Source: Limnobaculum eriocheiris (GTDB taxonomy: Bacteria > Pseudomonadota > Gammaproteobacteria > Enterobacterales > Enterobacteriaceae). Taken from it: a stretch of DNA of 44,676 bases. Positions 19,224 through 28,975 of this stretch are shown piece by piece. Within the stretch, counting starts at the first letter, position 1, and every line of letters begins with the position of its first letter. A model generated the notes under the pieces. The model was not told the DNA's origin. It saw only the letters and a list, made by a program, of their open reading frames with translations, and did no database searches. The position numbers and the translations under genes were made by a program. The stretch spans positions 1 to 44,676 of the forward strand of contig NZ_JAJNAG010000027.1 in assembly GCF_021010575.1 (NCBI RefSeq), read 5' to 3'.

Positions 19224-20354
19224 TTAATGAGTATCATTACCTAAGTTAAGCATCCTTGCCAATTCTGCCGGTGAGCGTTGTTGACGCAATAAATCCCGCA
19301 TTATTTTCATATAAGGCGCAGATTTGCTAAAAAAACGCTGATATCCTGAACACAGCACACTTTCTTTCCCCATGGGGCGATGTTTTGGACAATCGCCATA
19401 ACACAGAGGTAAAACAGAACAGTGCTGACAAGCAGTCGGTAAGCTATCTCGTTTATATTCTGCAAATACTTGCACCGTCTCAAAACTATTCATCTTAGAG
19501 AGCGTCACCTGATGCAGGTTCCCCACTAAATACTCAGGATAAACGTAGTGATCGCACTGATAAATATCACCATTCGCCTCTAATGCAAAGGCGTGGCCAC
19601 AGGTTTCGCTGAATACACACATTTGTGCCGGATACCCACTCCATACACCAAGCAAGGAATCAAAAATTTGCACAAAAACTTTACCAATGTCCTCTCGCAT
19701 CCAGCGTTCAAATACGCGGCAAAGAAACGCTCCCCATGCCTCTCCGGTTACCGAATCAATGCGTAATTGATTATGCTCATCCCATTCTACGAGGGGTATA
19801 AATTGAATAAATGGTGTGCCCAGCCGTTTTAAATAATCATAAAGTGCTTCCGGTTGCTGACAATTGTAAGCATTCACCACAACCAATAGATTGAATTCAA
19901 TATGTCGCGCCTTTAATCGCTCGATCGTTTCAATCACCCGATAATGGGTCGGTTTACCAGATCGCGTCACGCGGTAATGGTCATGCACGATTGCCGGGCC
20001 ATCCAGCGAGATCCCCACCAACCAGCCGTGCTGCTGCAAAAAATCACACCACTCATCATCAAGCAGTACACCATTCGTTTGCAGTGTATTTTGAATTCGT
20101 TTCCCTCTCGCATAACGTTGCTGAAATGCCTGTACACGATGGAAAAATCTCAACCCCGCCAGCGTGGGCTCTCCTCCTTGCCAGGCAAATTCGATCACCT
20201 CTTGCGATTGAGCAGCAATATGCTGACGCACGAACGCCTCCAAAGTGGCATCATCCATAAGCGGTTGACGTGGCTTCTCCAGATAGAAGCAGTAACGACA
20301 CGCCAAATTACAGCGGGAACTGGCTGGTTTCGCCATCACATGACAGCCGCTCAT
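19224..20354 (-). CDS. yidF: Anaerobic sulfatase-maturating radical SAM enzyme (YidF-like)
   Basis: This is a radical S-adenosylmethionine enzyme of the anSME/SPASM type. Such enzymes oxidise the active-site Cys or Ser of a sulfatase to formylglycine without oxygen. The 376 residues show the CxxxCxxC cluster motif at Cys15, Cys19 and Cys22 (RCNLACRYCFYLEK), the family's WQGGEPTL and LQTNGVLLDDEW segments, and C-terminal SPASM cysteines (MCVFSETCGHAF, CQHCSVLPLCYGDCPKH). It is the last gene of the yid cluster and overlaps yidG by 4 bp. The natural substrate is almost certainly the neighbouring YidJ sulfatase, which carries a CTPAR site. Confidence 0.9.
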   Translation of the reverse strand: MSGCHVMAKPASSRCNLACRYCFYLEKPRQPLMDDATLEAFVRQHIAAQSQEVIEFAWQGGEPTLAGLRFFHRVQAFQQRYARGKRIQNTLQTNGVLLDDEWCDFLQQHGWLVGISLDGPAIVHDHYRVTRSGKPTHYRVIETIERLKARHIEFNLLVVVNAYNCQQPEALYDYLKRLGTPFIQFIPLVEWDEHNQLRIDSVTGEAWGAFLCRVFERWMREDIGKVFVQIFDSLLGVWSGYPAQMCVFSETCGHAFALEANGDIYQCDHYVYPEYLVGNLHQVTLSKMNSFETVQVFAEYKRDSLPTACQHCSVLPLCYGDCPKHRPMGKESVLCSGYQRFFSKSAPYMKIMRDLLRQQRSPAELARMLNLGNDTH

Positions 20355-20716
20355 GATGAAAAAACACCGGTAAGTTGCAATAACCGATAAAGATGCGACA
20401 TAGCAAGCAGAACCGCCAGCGCACAGACCGCCAACGCTATCAGCATTTTCGCCATCATCGCTCGCGGTAAAGCAAAATCACTAATAGTAATATCCATCAA
20501 ATTGCGCCGCCGTACATATCCCTGTATGACCAATGCAATCAGGCAAACAACCGCCAGCACTGGCAAAAGTAACTCACTGGCGCGATCCCATGTATAGCGT
20601 GCAACAAACGCTAAAAGTGCCCCATACCCCAGCAAGGTACGCAGCCAGGCTAACGATGTTCGTTCCGGTTGTAGCCCGGGATCGGCTATGCGGCGGGCTC
20701 GGCGACTATCCGGCAT
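20351..20716 (-). CDS. yidG: DUF202 inner membrane protein YidG
   Basis: YidG is a small DUF202 membrane protein of unknown role. I start it at the ATG at 20716, giving 121 residues beginning MPDSRRARRIADPGLQPERTS like E. coli YidG (120). The frame is open 30 bases further upstream but that would run deeper into yidH. Three hydrophobic helices follow (about 25-45, 52-70 and 92-115). The signature QPERTSLAWLRTLLGYGAL is typical of DUF202. It overlaps yidH by 11 bp and yidF by 4 bp. Confidence 0.88.
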   Translation of the reverse strand: MPDSRRARRIADPGLQPERTSLAWLRTLLGYGALLAFVARYTWDRASELLLPVLAVVCLIALVIQGYVRRRNLMDITISDFALPRAMMAKMLIALAVCALAVLLAMSHLYRLLQLTGVFSS

Positions 20717-21053
20717 ACAAAACCATAACGATAACCACCACCGCAACCAGTGCCATCATCAAACTAATTAACAACAACCCACGGGTGTAGGGTAAATCCT
20801 CCTTCAGACGCATCGCCCTCTCATTACTCAGCCAGCGTAAATAGCCACCGACCGCCAATGACCCGGCAAACAAACACAGCAGCACCGCCAGCGCTTCACG
20901 TACTACAGGGGTTGCCAGATTCGGCGCCAGTTGATCCAACCCAACCCCTGCCGCCAGAAATACCAGCGAGGTACGTATCCAGGCCAGAAAAGTTCGCTCA
21001 TTCGCCAGTGAAAAACGGTAATCCGGCGCTTCGCCCACCCGGGATATTTTCAT
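20706..21053 (-). CDS. yidH: DUF202 inner membrane protein YidH
   Basis: YidH is the second DUF202 protein, 115 residues as in E. coli. It begins MKISRVGEAPDYRFSLANER and carries the family motif ANERTFLAWIRTSL, followed by three membrane helices. YidG and YidH are probably paralogues that act together, but no function is established. It starts 15 bp after the yidJ sulfatase stop. The co-location with a sulfatase and its maturase is conserved in E. coli, which suggests a shared role in the same pathway (inference). Confidence 0.9.
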   Translation of the reverse strand: MKISRVGEAPDYRFSLANERTFLAWIRTSLVFLAAGVGLDQLAPNLATPVVREALAVLLCLFAGSLAVGGYLRWLSNERAMRLKEDLPYTRGLLLISLMMALVAVVVIVMVLYAG

Positions 21054-21068
21054 ACTTTCCTCTATGCG

Positions 21069-22568
21069 TTAAAACTTCTGTTTTTTCTCTTCAACTTTGA
21101 CGCCGCCAGTTGGCATCCCCGTATCATAGTCGCGTACTACCGGTGAATAATCATCTTTGGGGCGCGGACGGAACGAGCCCATCCAACGCGGTTGAGCCTG
21201 CGGTCGCCATGCCCGACATGACCACTGATAGGTCCGAAAAGGATCGCGTATAAGATCCATGTAATCCAGCAGTGCATCATGCATTGCATTGCGTTCTACC
21301 ACATAACGCGGATCGTCAATCAGATTGTGCATTTCATTCACATCCTGATGGCGATCGTAAAGCTCATCACTGGTAAACAGATTAATCACCAGCTTGAATC
21401 GATCCGTTACCCAGCAACGCACCAGAATAAAACCACCAAAGCTATCATGTTCTATTTCGTAGCGATTGAACTCAACCATCACACCTCGACCATCAGATGC
21501 CTGGAGAATGTCTCCACCGGGTAAGATATCCGGCTGATGAATTCCAGCCAGTTTCATCATGGTCGGCAATACGTCAATATGACTCACCGGTATATCTACC
21601 TGAGCAGGCTGCGTCTGGCCGAGCGGTGGGCGGAAAATCAGCGGAATACGAGTGATATCGTCATACATCGCAGCCCCTTTACTGATCAATCGGTGTGCCC
21701 CCATCATTTCGCCGTGATCGGAGGTATAGATAACCCAGGTATTGCTGCGTTGCTCCGGAGTCAACGCCGCTACTACTCGGCCTATTTGATCGTCAACAAA
21801 GTCGTTACAGGCAAAATAAAGTGGATGATGATAATGACCATCTTCACCTACCGGTGAAGGCATTGCTTCCGCCCACAGACGATGATGTACCGGTTTGTCA
21901 CTCAAATCATCCTGCGCCTTTTCCCCCAGGTCATAATAAAAATCCTGATACTTTTCCAGATATTCAGCAGGACAAGTAAAAGGATGATGCGGCTCATCAT
22001 AGGATAAGACCATCAGGAAGGACTCCTGTGACCGTTCAGGGCGATGCAAAAAATCTATCGCCCGGTTGCTGATACGGTGTGCCCAGGTAAAAGTTTCATC
22101 AATATGATTTTCATACAGATCCTCTACGCTATTGAGCCCGTTACGCCACAAACCAATCTCTCGCTCGCTCAATTCAGCCAGATAGTTAGCGCCATCGTAC
22201 CAAAACTCTGGGTCCCACTCCTCAGGGCAAACGCCGGTACCAAAGTAGTCGTGCCCATCAAGGTGCCATTTGCCTATATAACAGGTATGGTAACCCGCGT
22301 CATGGAAATAACGTCCCATGGTCGAGACATTCTTACCCGGTGCTACATTATTCGTCCAGGGACCAGACTGGTTAGAATATATACCGGTAAACAATCCTGC
22401 TCGTGCTGGCGTACAAACCGGCGCACAAGTATAGGCGGAATTAAAACGTACCCCCTCTACCGCCAATTGGTCTATATGTTGGGTGTTCAACGGCTTCCCG
22501 CTGTAACACCCCACCATATTGGTTGCCTGAGTATCGGTCATAATTAGCAAAAAATTCGGGCGTGTCAT
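21069..22568 (-). CDS. yidJ: Sulfatase YidJ (formylglycine type)
   Basis: This 499-residue protein is a type I sulfatase of the alkaline phosphatase superfamily, close in length to E. coli YidJ (497). The metal-binding start NFLLIMTDTQATNMVG is followed by the modification site Cys52-Thr-Pro-Ala-Arg56, a cysteine-type CxPxR motif. Further metal and active-site segments are IGKWHLDGHD and IYTSDHGEMMGAH. There is no signal peptide, so it should act in the cytoplasm on an imported sulfate ester; the substrate is unknown. Its start overlaps the yidK stop by one base and its product would need the YidF-like maturase. Confidence 0.93.
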   Translation of the reverse strand: MTRPNFLLIMTDTQATNMVGCYSGKPLNTQHIDQLAVEGVRFNSAYTCAPVCTPARAGLFTGIYSNQSGPWTNNVAPGKNVSTMGRYFHDAGYHTCYIGKWHLDGHDYFGTGVCPEEWDPEFWYDGANYLAELSEREIGLWRNGLNSVEDLYENHIDETFTWAHRISNRAIDFLHRPERSQESFLMVLSYDEPHHPFTCPAEYLEKYQDFYYDLGEKAQDDLSDKPVHHRLWAEAMPSPVGEDGHYHHPLYFACNDFVDDQIGRVVAALTPEQRSNTWVIYTSDHGEMMGAHRLISKGAAMYDDITRIPLIFRPPLGQTQPAQVDIPVSHIDVLPTMMKLAGIHQPDILPGGDILQASDGRGVMVEFNRYEIEHDSFGGFILVRCWVTDRFKLVINLFTSDELYDRHQDVNEMHNLIDDPRYVVERNAMHDALLDYMDLIRDPFRTYQWSCRAWRPQAQPRWMGSFRPRPKDDYSPVVRDYDTGMPTGGVKVEEKKQKF

Positions 22569-24280
22569 TATCTCTCCTCAACATCGGCAGCAAAAGTAGC
22601 GAATGCAGCCCGGCGCTCACGCCAACTGCTATAAATCAGATAAACAACAACGGCGGCGACAATCAGATAACACACGGCTGTCAGCAATCCGGTGGAATAA
22701 CCACCAAACTGTGCTAATCCTGCATAAACACCGATCATCGCGAACAACACACCAAGGGCAGCAATTTTTGCATTACGCCAGGGTTTCATATCCACAGCAA
22801 AAGCATCATGAAAGCGGAACGGGGTCTCACGCGGTTTCAGAAAACCAATAGTCAGCATCAACATCACGTTAATGCAAAAGGTAAAAAACAGTACGTATAA
22901 GAAGTGAAAATCAAAATCCACCAGATAATTAATAACGATATAGCTGCAAATACCAAACAGCAGAGCGGCTTTGGCCGCCAGTGCTGGAATCCGTGGGAAG
23001 AAGAACCCCATAATGACGATAGTCACCAGCGGCACGTTATAAATTCCGTTCAGTTGCTTCATCTAGGAATAAAGCCCTTGCGGAGCATTAGCTATCCACG
23101 GTGCGACCAGTACCGAAATCAATGCCAGTATCAACCCAAACCGACGCCCTACTTTTACCAGTTTTTGTGAATCTGCCTTTGAATTAATCAAGCGGTGATA
23201 AATCCCAAGACTGAACAATGTACTGGTACTGTTAAGAAACCCGTTGAAAGTACTGATAATGGCACCAAACAGCACCGCACCGAAAAAGCCGACTAACGAT
23301 GTCGGCAGCACGGAGTTCACCAATGTCGGGTATGCCATATCAGCCTTTGGCAGATCCTGGAACAGATGGAAAGCAATCAGGCCCGGCAACACCAGAATCA
23401 ACGGATCCAACATTTTCAATACTGCGGTCAGCAACGCCCCCTTTTGCCCTTCCGCCAGGCTTTTTGATGCCAACGTACGCTGTACAATCCCTTGATTGGT
23501 ACACCAATAAAACGTATTCACCAAAATCAATCCGGTTAACGCTGCCCCGATGGGCACCGGATCGCTGCTGGCACCGATAGAATTAAGCTTTTCTGCATGT
23601 ACAGTCGTCAGTTGTTCAACACCTCGCAAAAAGCTGCCATCCCCCATCGCCATCAGGCCAAACACCGGCACCATCAAGCCCCCAATCACCAAACCGATAC
23701 CATTAATAACATCGGCGATGGCAATCGCCTTTAGCCCACCCAGTACGGCATACATCATGCCGGAGAAGCCCAACAGGATAACCATCAGCCAAATAGCGTT
23801 ATTCTGCGAAATACCCAATGCTTCACCGACGTGAAACAGACTGTTAAGCGCCAGCGCGCCAGAATAGAGCACAATCGGTAAAAAACAGATCCCTGTCGCG
23901 ATCAGGAAACAGCAATCCACTACGATACGCGTGGTTTTGTCGTAGCGTTCTTCAATAAAATCAGGGATGGTGGCGATCCCGCGCTGCAGATATTTTGGCA
24001 AAAATATCAACGCCAGAAAGATCAGTGGAATTGCCGAAATGACTTCCCAGGCCATAACCGACATACCACTACGATACGCCTGACCACTCAACCCCACTAA
24101 TTGCTCAGTGGAGAGATTGGTTAACATCAATGATGCAGCGATCACGGGGGCTTTTAACGAACGCCCTGCCAAAAAGTAACTTTGCTGCGATTGAGTATCC
24201 GCTTTACGCAACTTCCACCAGGTAATTAGCGCAACCAACAGCGTGAAAGCGAAAAAACTCACTATTTGTTGAATATTCAT
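22568..24280 (-). pseudogene. yidK: Sodium:solute symporter YidK, interrupted by an amber codon
   Basis: YidK is a sodium:solute symporter (SSS family) of about 571 residues in E. coli. Here the same frame runs from the ATG at 24280 (MNIQQIVSFFAF, after a GAGGGC ribosome site) to 22568. A TAG at 23063-23065 stands where the E. coli protein has Trp, in the context PQGLYS-stop-MKQLNGIYN. Everything on both sides is well conserved. A single TGG to TAG change explains this. The upstream 405 codons would make a transporter lacking its last helices, and the downstream 164 codons start with an in-frame ATG. Transport is probably lost unless the amber codon is suppressed or is a sequencing error. Confidence 0.85.
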
Positions 24281-24458
24281 CTCATTGCCCTCTTTTATCA
24301 TTATGCTCCGCAGCAATAGGGACACAGCGATCGTTAATCTGAGCGGAGTCAGGCGGTTTGAAATCTCAAAGTATGTGCGTTGCTTTCCCAGAGAGATAAA
24401 ATTCTGTTACCGTTTCCTTTTCTGGGGTAGCTGCATCATTCTCCGCCGGAGAGAGTAA
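24281..24458. promoter_or_regulatory. Divergent promoter region yidK/yidL
   Basis: This 178-bp stretch separates the AraC-type regulator from the operon it probably controls. It ends with a short CTCCGCCGGAG palindrome overlapping the yidL ribosome site (GGAGAGAG). No operator can be assigned with confidence. Confidence 0.45.
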
Positions 24459-25340
24459 ATGAATGGAAAAAGCATCATTTCACATGTAAAAAACGAAACT
24501 ACTTACAATATTCCGCTAGTTCTTGATGAAAATGTGATCTCAAGCGGTATTACACTGATATCGCTGTGGCACACATTGGCGGATGAAAGCTACCGCGTTT
24601 TTTGGCCAAGAGATAAAAAGAAACCACTGATCGCCAGCTCATGGGTAGCGGTATATACGCTTCAGGGTTGTGGGAAAATGATCTTGAAAGACAATTCTGA
24701 AATAACGCTGAACGGCAATTGCGTCATATTTCTGAAGCCAACTGATATCGTTTCTTATCATTGTGAAGGGCTGGTGTGGGAGCAATACTGGATGGAATTC
24801 ATTCCCACCGGCACGATGGAAATTCCTTTATTTCAGGCGGTGATTATTCATAACGGTGAGCTGTTTAATCAAGAATTAACCGATGTTGAAAGGCTTATCT
24901 CCAGTAAAGAATCGCTGGAAAATAATCTTGCGGTGGCCTTTCTCACCAAGATGATTTATCAGTGGATTTGTTTGATTGGGCAAAACGGCACCAAGCCACG
25001 GCAACTGCTTCAAATCGAAAAACTGCTCTCTATCTTGCACGCTAATTTGCAACAACGCTGGACTGTGGCGGACATGGCATTACATATGCAGTGTAGTGAA
25101 CAATATTTACGGCGCCTGTTTCTACGGTACACGGGGAAATCACCGAAAGAGTATTATCTGGACGCTCGCCTGAATCTGGCGCAATCACTACTACAACAGG
25201 AACAATACAGCGTAAGTCAGGTTGCCGATATGCTGAATTTTTTCGACACATTCCATTTCAGCAAAGCGTTTAAACACAAATTTGGTTATGTTCCTTCGGC
25301 GCTAATCAGAAAATTACGGGCAAACGATACGAAAGCATAA
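24459..25340 (+). CDS. yidL: AraC-family regulator YidL
   Basis: This 293-residue transcription factor matches E. coli YidL (297). An N-terminal cupin-like sensing half contains SWVAVYTLQGCGKMILKDN and HCEGLVWEQYWMEF. A C-terminal AraC DNA-binding domain carries both helix-turn-helix motifs: WTVADMALHMQCSEQYLRRL at about residues 208-227, and the AraC signature VSQVADMLNFFDTFHFSKAF at about 252-271. It is divergent from yidK-J-H-G-F and is the likely activator of that operon in response to the transported substrate (inference). Confidence 0.92.
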   Translation: MNGKSIISHVKNETTYNIPLVLDENVISSGITLISLWHTLADESYRVFWPRDKKKPLIASSWVAVYTLQGCGKMILKDNSEITLNGNCVIFLKPTDIVSYHCEGLVWEQYWMEFIPTGTMEIPLFQAVIIHNGELFNQELTDVERLISSKESLENNLAVAFLTKMIYQWICLIGQNGTKPRQLLQIEKLLSILHANLQQRWTVADMALHMQCSEQYLRRLFLRYTGKSPKEYYLDARLNLAQSLLQQEQYSVSQVADMLNFFDTFHFSKAFKHKFGYVPSALIRKLRANDTKA

Positions 25341-25526
25341 CAGAGGGTTTACCGACCGCTTTCGGTGCAGATATAAGCACAGTGTTTTTATGAACGGAAT
25401 ACTCGCAGGAGCTGATTTATTCGATTTGCCAACAATCTCTGTTACCTGTCAGCCAGATAGCCAATGGCGATCGCCGAAACGATCGCCATTAGTCGAGTAG
25501 CAGTGATAAAGAATGAATTACAATTC
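25341..25526. terminator. yidL/acnB convergent spacer with strong hairpin
   Basis: AATGGCGATCG (25463-25473) and CGATCGCCATT (25480-25490) form a perfect 11-bp stem with a CCGAAA loop. It lies between the convergent ends of yidL and acnB and probably ends both transcripts. T-tracts are poor on both sides. Nothing else is seen in this stretch. Confidence 0.5.
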
Positions 25527-28127
25527 TTAAACCGCCGTTTGGAAAATTACGCCTTCGGCTTTTTTGGTGTACTCATTTAACTGGTCGAAGTTCAGATAGC
25601 GGTAAGTATCGTCCGCTGTTTTATCGACTTCAGCCATATAGCCCAGATACTCTTCCACCGTTGGCAGACGACCAAGTAGTGCAGCAACGGCTGCCAGTTC
25701 GGCGGAGGCCAGATAGACATTAGCGCCATTACCTAAGCGGTTCGGGAAGTTACGTGTGGATGTAGATACCACGGAAGCACCTTCATTTACCCGCGCCTGA
25801 TTACCCATACACAGTGAACAGCCCGGCATTTCAATACGTGCACCGCTTTGTCCAAAGATGCTGTAATACCCCTCTTCGCTTAACTGAGTGGCATCCATCT
25901 TGGTTGGTGGTGTAACCCACAGGCGAGTTGGCAGTTTACCTTTCACTTTCTCCAGTAACTTACCGGCTGCGCGGAAGTGACCGATATTGGTCATACATGA
26001 ACCGATAAATACTTCATCAATCTTATCGCCGGTAACCTCAGACAGCAGGCGGGCATCGTCCGGATCGTTTGGTGCACACAGGATAGGTTCTTTGATTTGG
26101 TTCAGATCGATTTCCAATACCGCAGCGTATTCTGCATCAGCATCGGCTTCCAGCAATTGAGGATCCGCTAACCAGTTCTCCATCGCTTCAATTCGACGGC
26201 CAATCGTGCGTTCATCGCCATAGCCTTCAGCAATCATCCACTTCAGCATAACGATGTTCGATCTCAGATACTCTTCCACCGGCTCTTTATTCAGCTTGAT
26301 GGTACAGCCTGCTGCTGAACGTTCTGCAGAAGCATCCGCCAGCTCAAAGGCCTGTTCAGCTTTCAGATCCGGTAAACCTTCAATCTCCAGAATACGGCCA
26401 GAGAAGATATTCTTCTTACCCTGTTTCTCTACGGTCAGCATACCTTGCTTAATAGCATAGTAAGGAATGGCATGAACCAAATCACGCAGAGTAATACCCG
26501 GTTGCATTTTACCGGTAAAGCGCACCAGTACTGATTCCGGCATATCCAGAGGCATAACCCCTGTAGCAGCGGCAAACGCCACCAGACCAGAACCGGCAGG
26601 GAAAGAGATACCAATTGGGAATCGGGTATGGGAGTCAGCACCGGTACCAACGGTATCCGGCAGTAACATACGGTTTAACCATGAGTGAATAATACCGTCA
26701 CCCGGACGCAGAGAGACGCCACCACGATTCATAATGAAATCCGGCAGTGAGTGATGCATCTGAACGTCCACCGGCTTAGGATAGGCAGCGGTGTGACAGA
26801 ATGACTGCATCACTAAATCAGCAGAAAAACCAAGACAGGCTAAATCTTTTAGCTCATCGCGGGTCATACCGCCGGTAGTATCCTGAGATCCTACCGAAGT
26901 CATCTTAGGCTCACAGTACTCTTTAGGACGAACGCCCTTCACGCCACAAGCTTTACCCACAATTTTCTGAGCCAGCGTATAGCCTTTAGTGGAAGCGTCA
27001 GCTGACTGCGCCTGAACGAATACGTCGCTGCGAGGTAAACCCAATGATTCTCTGGCTTTGGTGGTTAAACCACGTCCGATAATTAATGGAATACGACCAC
27101 CGGCACGGACTTCATCTAACAGCACATCGGTTTTCAGTGCAAAGGTTGCCAGCAGTTCATTGTTATCATGACGGCGGATTTCACCTTTTATCGGATAAAT
27201 ATCAATCACATCACCGGTATTCAATTTAGAGACGTCAACATCTTCAACCGGTAACGCACCCGCGTCTTCCATGGTGTTAAAGAATATTGGGGCAATCTTA
27301 CCGCCCAGCACGACACCGCCACCCCGTTTGTTTGGTACAAATGGAATATCATCACCCATAAACCATAAAACAGAGTTAGTGGCTGATTTACGGGAAGAGC
27401 CAGTACCTACAACGTCACCCACATAAACCAGTGGGAAGCCTTTTTGTTTTAGCGCTTCCAGTTTTTTGATTGGTCCTACTTTCCCCGGTTCATCCGGCAC
27501 AATACCGTCACGCGGGTTTTTCAGCATCGCTTGTGCATGCAGAGGAATATCCGGGCGAGACCAGGCATCCGGGGCTGGTGATAAATCATCGGTATTGGTT
27601 TCACCGCTGACTTTAAAAACGGTCATGGTTAGCTTATCGGCTAACGGAGGACGAGAAAGGAACCATTCTGCATCGGCCCATGACTTCATAATCTGTTGAG
27701 CGTATTTATTTCCTGCTTTGGCTTTTACTTCAACATCATAAAAATTATCAAACATTAACAGCGTATGGGATAAGCCTTTCACCGCAATCGGCGCCAGCTT
27801 CTCATTATCTAATGCATCAATCAGCGGCTGGATATTATATCCACCCTGCATAGTAGCCAGCAGTTCAATGGCCTTTTCTGATGAAATCAGCGGTGATGTT
27901 GTTTCACCTTTAACGATAGCAGCCAAAAAACCCGCTTTAACATAAGCGGCTTCGTCAACACCCGGCGGGACGCGATGAGTTAACAAATCGAGAAGAAAAG
28001 CCTCTTCTCCAACAGGTGGACTCTTTAATAACGCCACCAAACCGGCCATTTGCTCAGCATTCAACGGTTTTGGCACAATGCCTTCGGCACTACGCTCGGC
28101 AACGTGTTTACGGTATTCATCTAGCAC
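25527..28127 (-). CDS. acnB: Aconitate hydratase B
   Basis: AcnB interconverts citrate and isocitrate in the TCA cycle and also acts on 2-methylaconitate. It carries a labile 4Fe-4S cluster, and the apo form binds mRNA. The protein is 866 residues with the start used here (E. coli 865). The N-terminal HEAT-like domain, the swivel domain ([23 protein letters not shown]) and catalytic part are all present. Cluster cysteines lie in [12 protein letters not shown] and [14 protein letters not shown] prefer the GTG at 28127: the product then reads (M)[11 protein letters not shown] like the family, and GGGGGAA is 6 bases upstream. An ATG at 28148 would add 7 residues and precede that site. Confidence 0.95.
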   Translation of the reverse strand: MLDEYRKHVAERSAEGIVPKPLNAEQMAGLVALLKSPPVGEEAFLLDLLTHRVPPGVDEAAYVKAGFLAAIVKGETTSPLISSEKAIELLATMQGGYNIQPLIDALDNEKLAPIAVKGLSHTLLMFDNFYDVEVKAKAGNKYAQQIMKSWADAEWFLSRPPLADKLTMTVFKVSGETNTDDLSPAPDAWSRPDIPLHAQAMLKNPRDGIVPDEPGKVGPIKKLEALKQKGFPLVYVGDVVGTGSSRKSATNSVLWFMGDDIPFVPNKRGGGVVLGGKIAPIFFNTMEDAGALPVEDVDVSKLNTGDVIDIYPIKGEIRRHDNNELLATFALKTDVLLDEVRAGGRIPLIIGRGLTTKARESLGLPRSDVFVQAQSADASTKGYTLAQKIVGKACGVKGVRPKEYCEPKMTSVGSQDTTGGMTRDELKDLACLGFSADLVMQSFCHTAAYPKPVDVQMHHSLPDFIMNRGGVSLRPGDGIIHSWLNRMLLPDTVGTGADSHTRFPIGISFPAGSGLVAFAAATGVMPLDMPESVLVRFTGKMQPGITLRDLVHAIPYYAIKQGMLTVEKQGKKNIFSGRILEIEGLPDLKAEQAFELADASAERSAAGCTIKLNKEPVEEYLRSNIVMLKWMIAEGYGDERTIGRRIEAMENWLADPQLLEADADAEYAAVLEIDLNQIKEPILCAPNDPDDARLLSEVTGDKIDEVFIGSCMTNIGHFRAAGKLLEKVKGKLPTRLWVTPPTKMDATQLSEEGYYSIFGQSGARIEMPGCSLCMGNQARVNEGASVVSTSTRNFPNRLGNGANVYLASAELAAVAALLGRLPTVEEYLGYMAEVDKTADDTYRYLNFDQLNEYTKKAEGVIFQTAV

Positions 28128-28478
28128 GACGACTTCCCCCACTATCATTGTTATATTAAGCAGTGAACTTTATAGCGTTAAAGACCACAATTTTGTTAAT
28201 CAGCGGTATATTCTCACTTCAGATAAATTGCACCAGCACACTCTTTTAGCCTAGTGATATACCTGTGATTTGTTAATCTAATCACATTAAGTCTATATGC
28301 ACATTATGGTGTTTATAAAGCAAATTGTACCTTGCTTCAAACTACCCTAACCGGCCCCATCGAGTATAGTATTTTATTACATTTTTTTTACATTTTCGCA
28401 AAAAAAATAGCATTAGTTTTTCCGGGGCTAATCGGGTATATTTGTGATACATCATATCATTCAAGCAAGGATGCAGGA
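28128..28478. promoter_or_regulatory. Divergent control region acnB / small membrane protein
   Basis: About 350 bp without a supported gene. A near-symmetric site TGTGATT-N9-AATCACA lies at 28264-28286, about 140 bp upstream of acnB. Its halves resemble CRP half-sites but the spacing is wrong for CRP, so the binding factor is unknown. In E. coli acnB responds to CRP, ArcA and FruR; none can be assigned here. Confidence 0.45.
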
Positions 28479-28763
28479 ATGAACCTCAAAAAGGGGTTAA
28501 AGACCCACCATTACATACTGTTAGTTATCGCCACGACCATCATTTTACTGGTGGTTGCCCGCTTCTCTCTCTTCCATATCAATGCTGATACTTATCACCT
28601 TTCAGATGAAATTGAATCGCCGCTGCGTGAAGTGGAACCAGAAGTTGAATGGAATCCAATACTTTCTTCTCTGGAGTTTGGTCTGCATTATCTGCTCATC
28701 GTTTTAATCTCTATTGGTTCTCTGCTTTCGATGTTCTTTTTCTTTAGTTTTAAGGATGAATAA
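28479..28763 (+). CDS. Small two-helix membrane protein of unknown function
   Basis: I do not recognise this 94-residue protein. It starts MNLKKGLKTHHY, followed by a first hydrophobic helix (about residues 13-32, ILLVIATTIILLVVARFSLF). A polar, acidic middle comes next (SDEIESPLREVEPEVEW), then a second helix (about 67-90), and it ends FKDE. The topology suggests an acidic loop in the periplasm with both ends in the cytoplasm. AAGG lies 8 bases upstream of the chosen ATG. The frame is open further upstream to 28332 but that part looks like non-coding AT-rich DNA. It is divergent from acnB and convergent with chb. Confidence 0.6.
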   Translation: MNLKKGLKTHHYILLVIATTIILLVVARFSLFHINADTYHLSDEIESPLREVEPEVEWNPILSSLEFGLHYLLIVLISIGSLLSMFFFFSFKDE

Positions 28764-28854
28764 AACTAAGTAACTCAAGAAGATCGGGCTGATTAGAGCA
28801 ACCGCCACCTGCCCTCAATTTTCCGGTTATTTTCTGCCTGTTCGGTTTGTTATA

Positions 28855-28892
28855 AATAAAAAAAACCTCTGGCACCTATAGCACCAGAGGTT
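28855..28892 (-). terminator. Intrinsic terminator of the chi operon
   Basis: On the minus strand the 9-bp stem (CCAGAGGTT at 28884-28892 with AACCTCTGG at 28864-28872, plus-strand reading) is followed by a run of eight or more T. It lies about 85 bp after the chb stop. It may also serve the convergent small membrane protein gene. Confidence 0.75.
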
Positions 28893-28975
28893 CACCACCC
28901 CTATGAGAAAGTAGCCACTCAGTTCACGCTCTCCGCCGTGGCCAAAACAGAGAGCGTTATTAACAACAAAACGAC

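Noticed and set aside
22568-24280. Two separate genes in place of one yidK
   Set aside because: The two parts are in the same frame, abut exactly at one TAG, and together align with a single symporter. One interrupted gene is the better description.
28264-28286. CRP site upstream of acnB
   Set aside because: The half-sites TGTGATT and AATCACA are 9 bp apart, not the spacing CRP needs. I list it only as an unassigned inverted repeat.
28332-28478. N-terminal extension of the small membrane protein
   Set aside because: This part is AT-rich, lacks a ribosome site and overlaps the likely promoter. The ATG at 28479 has AAGG at good spacing.
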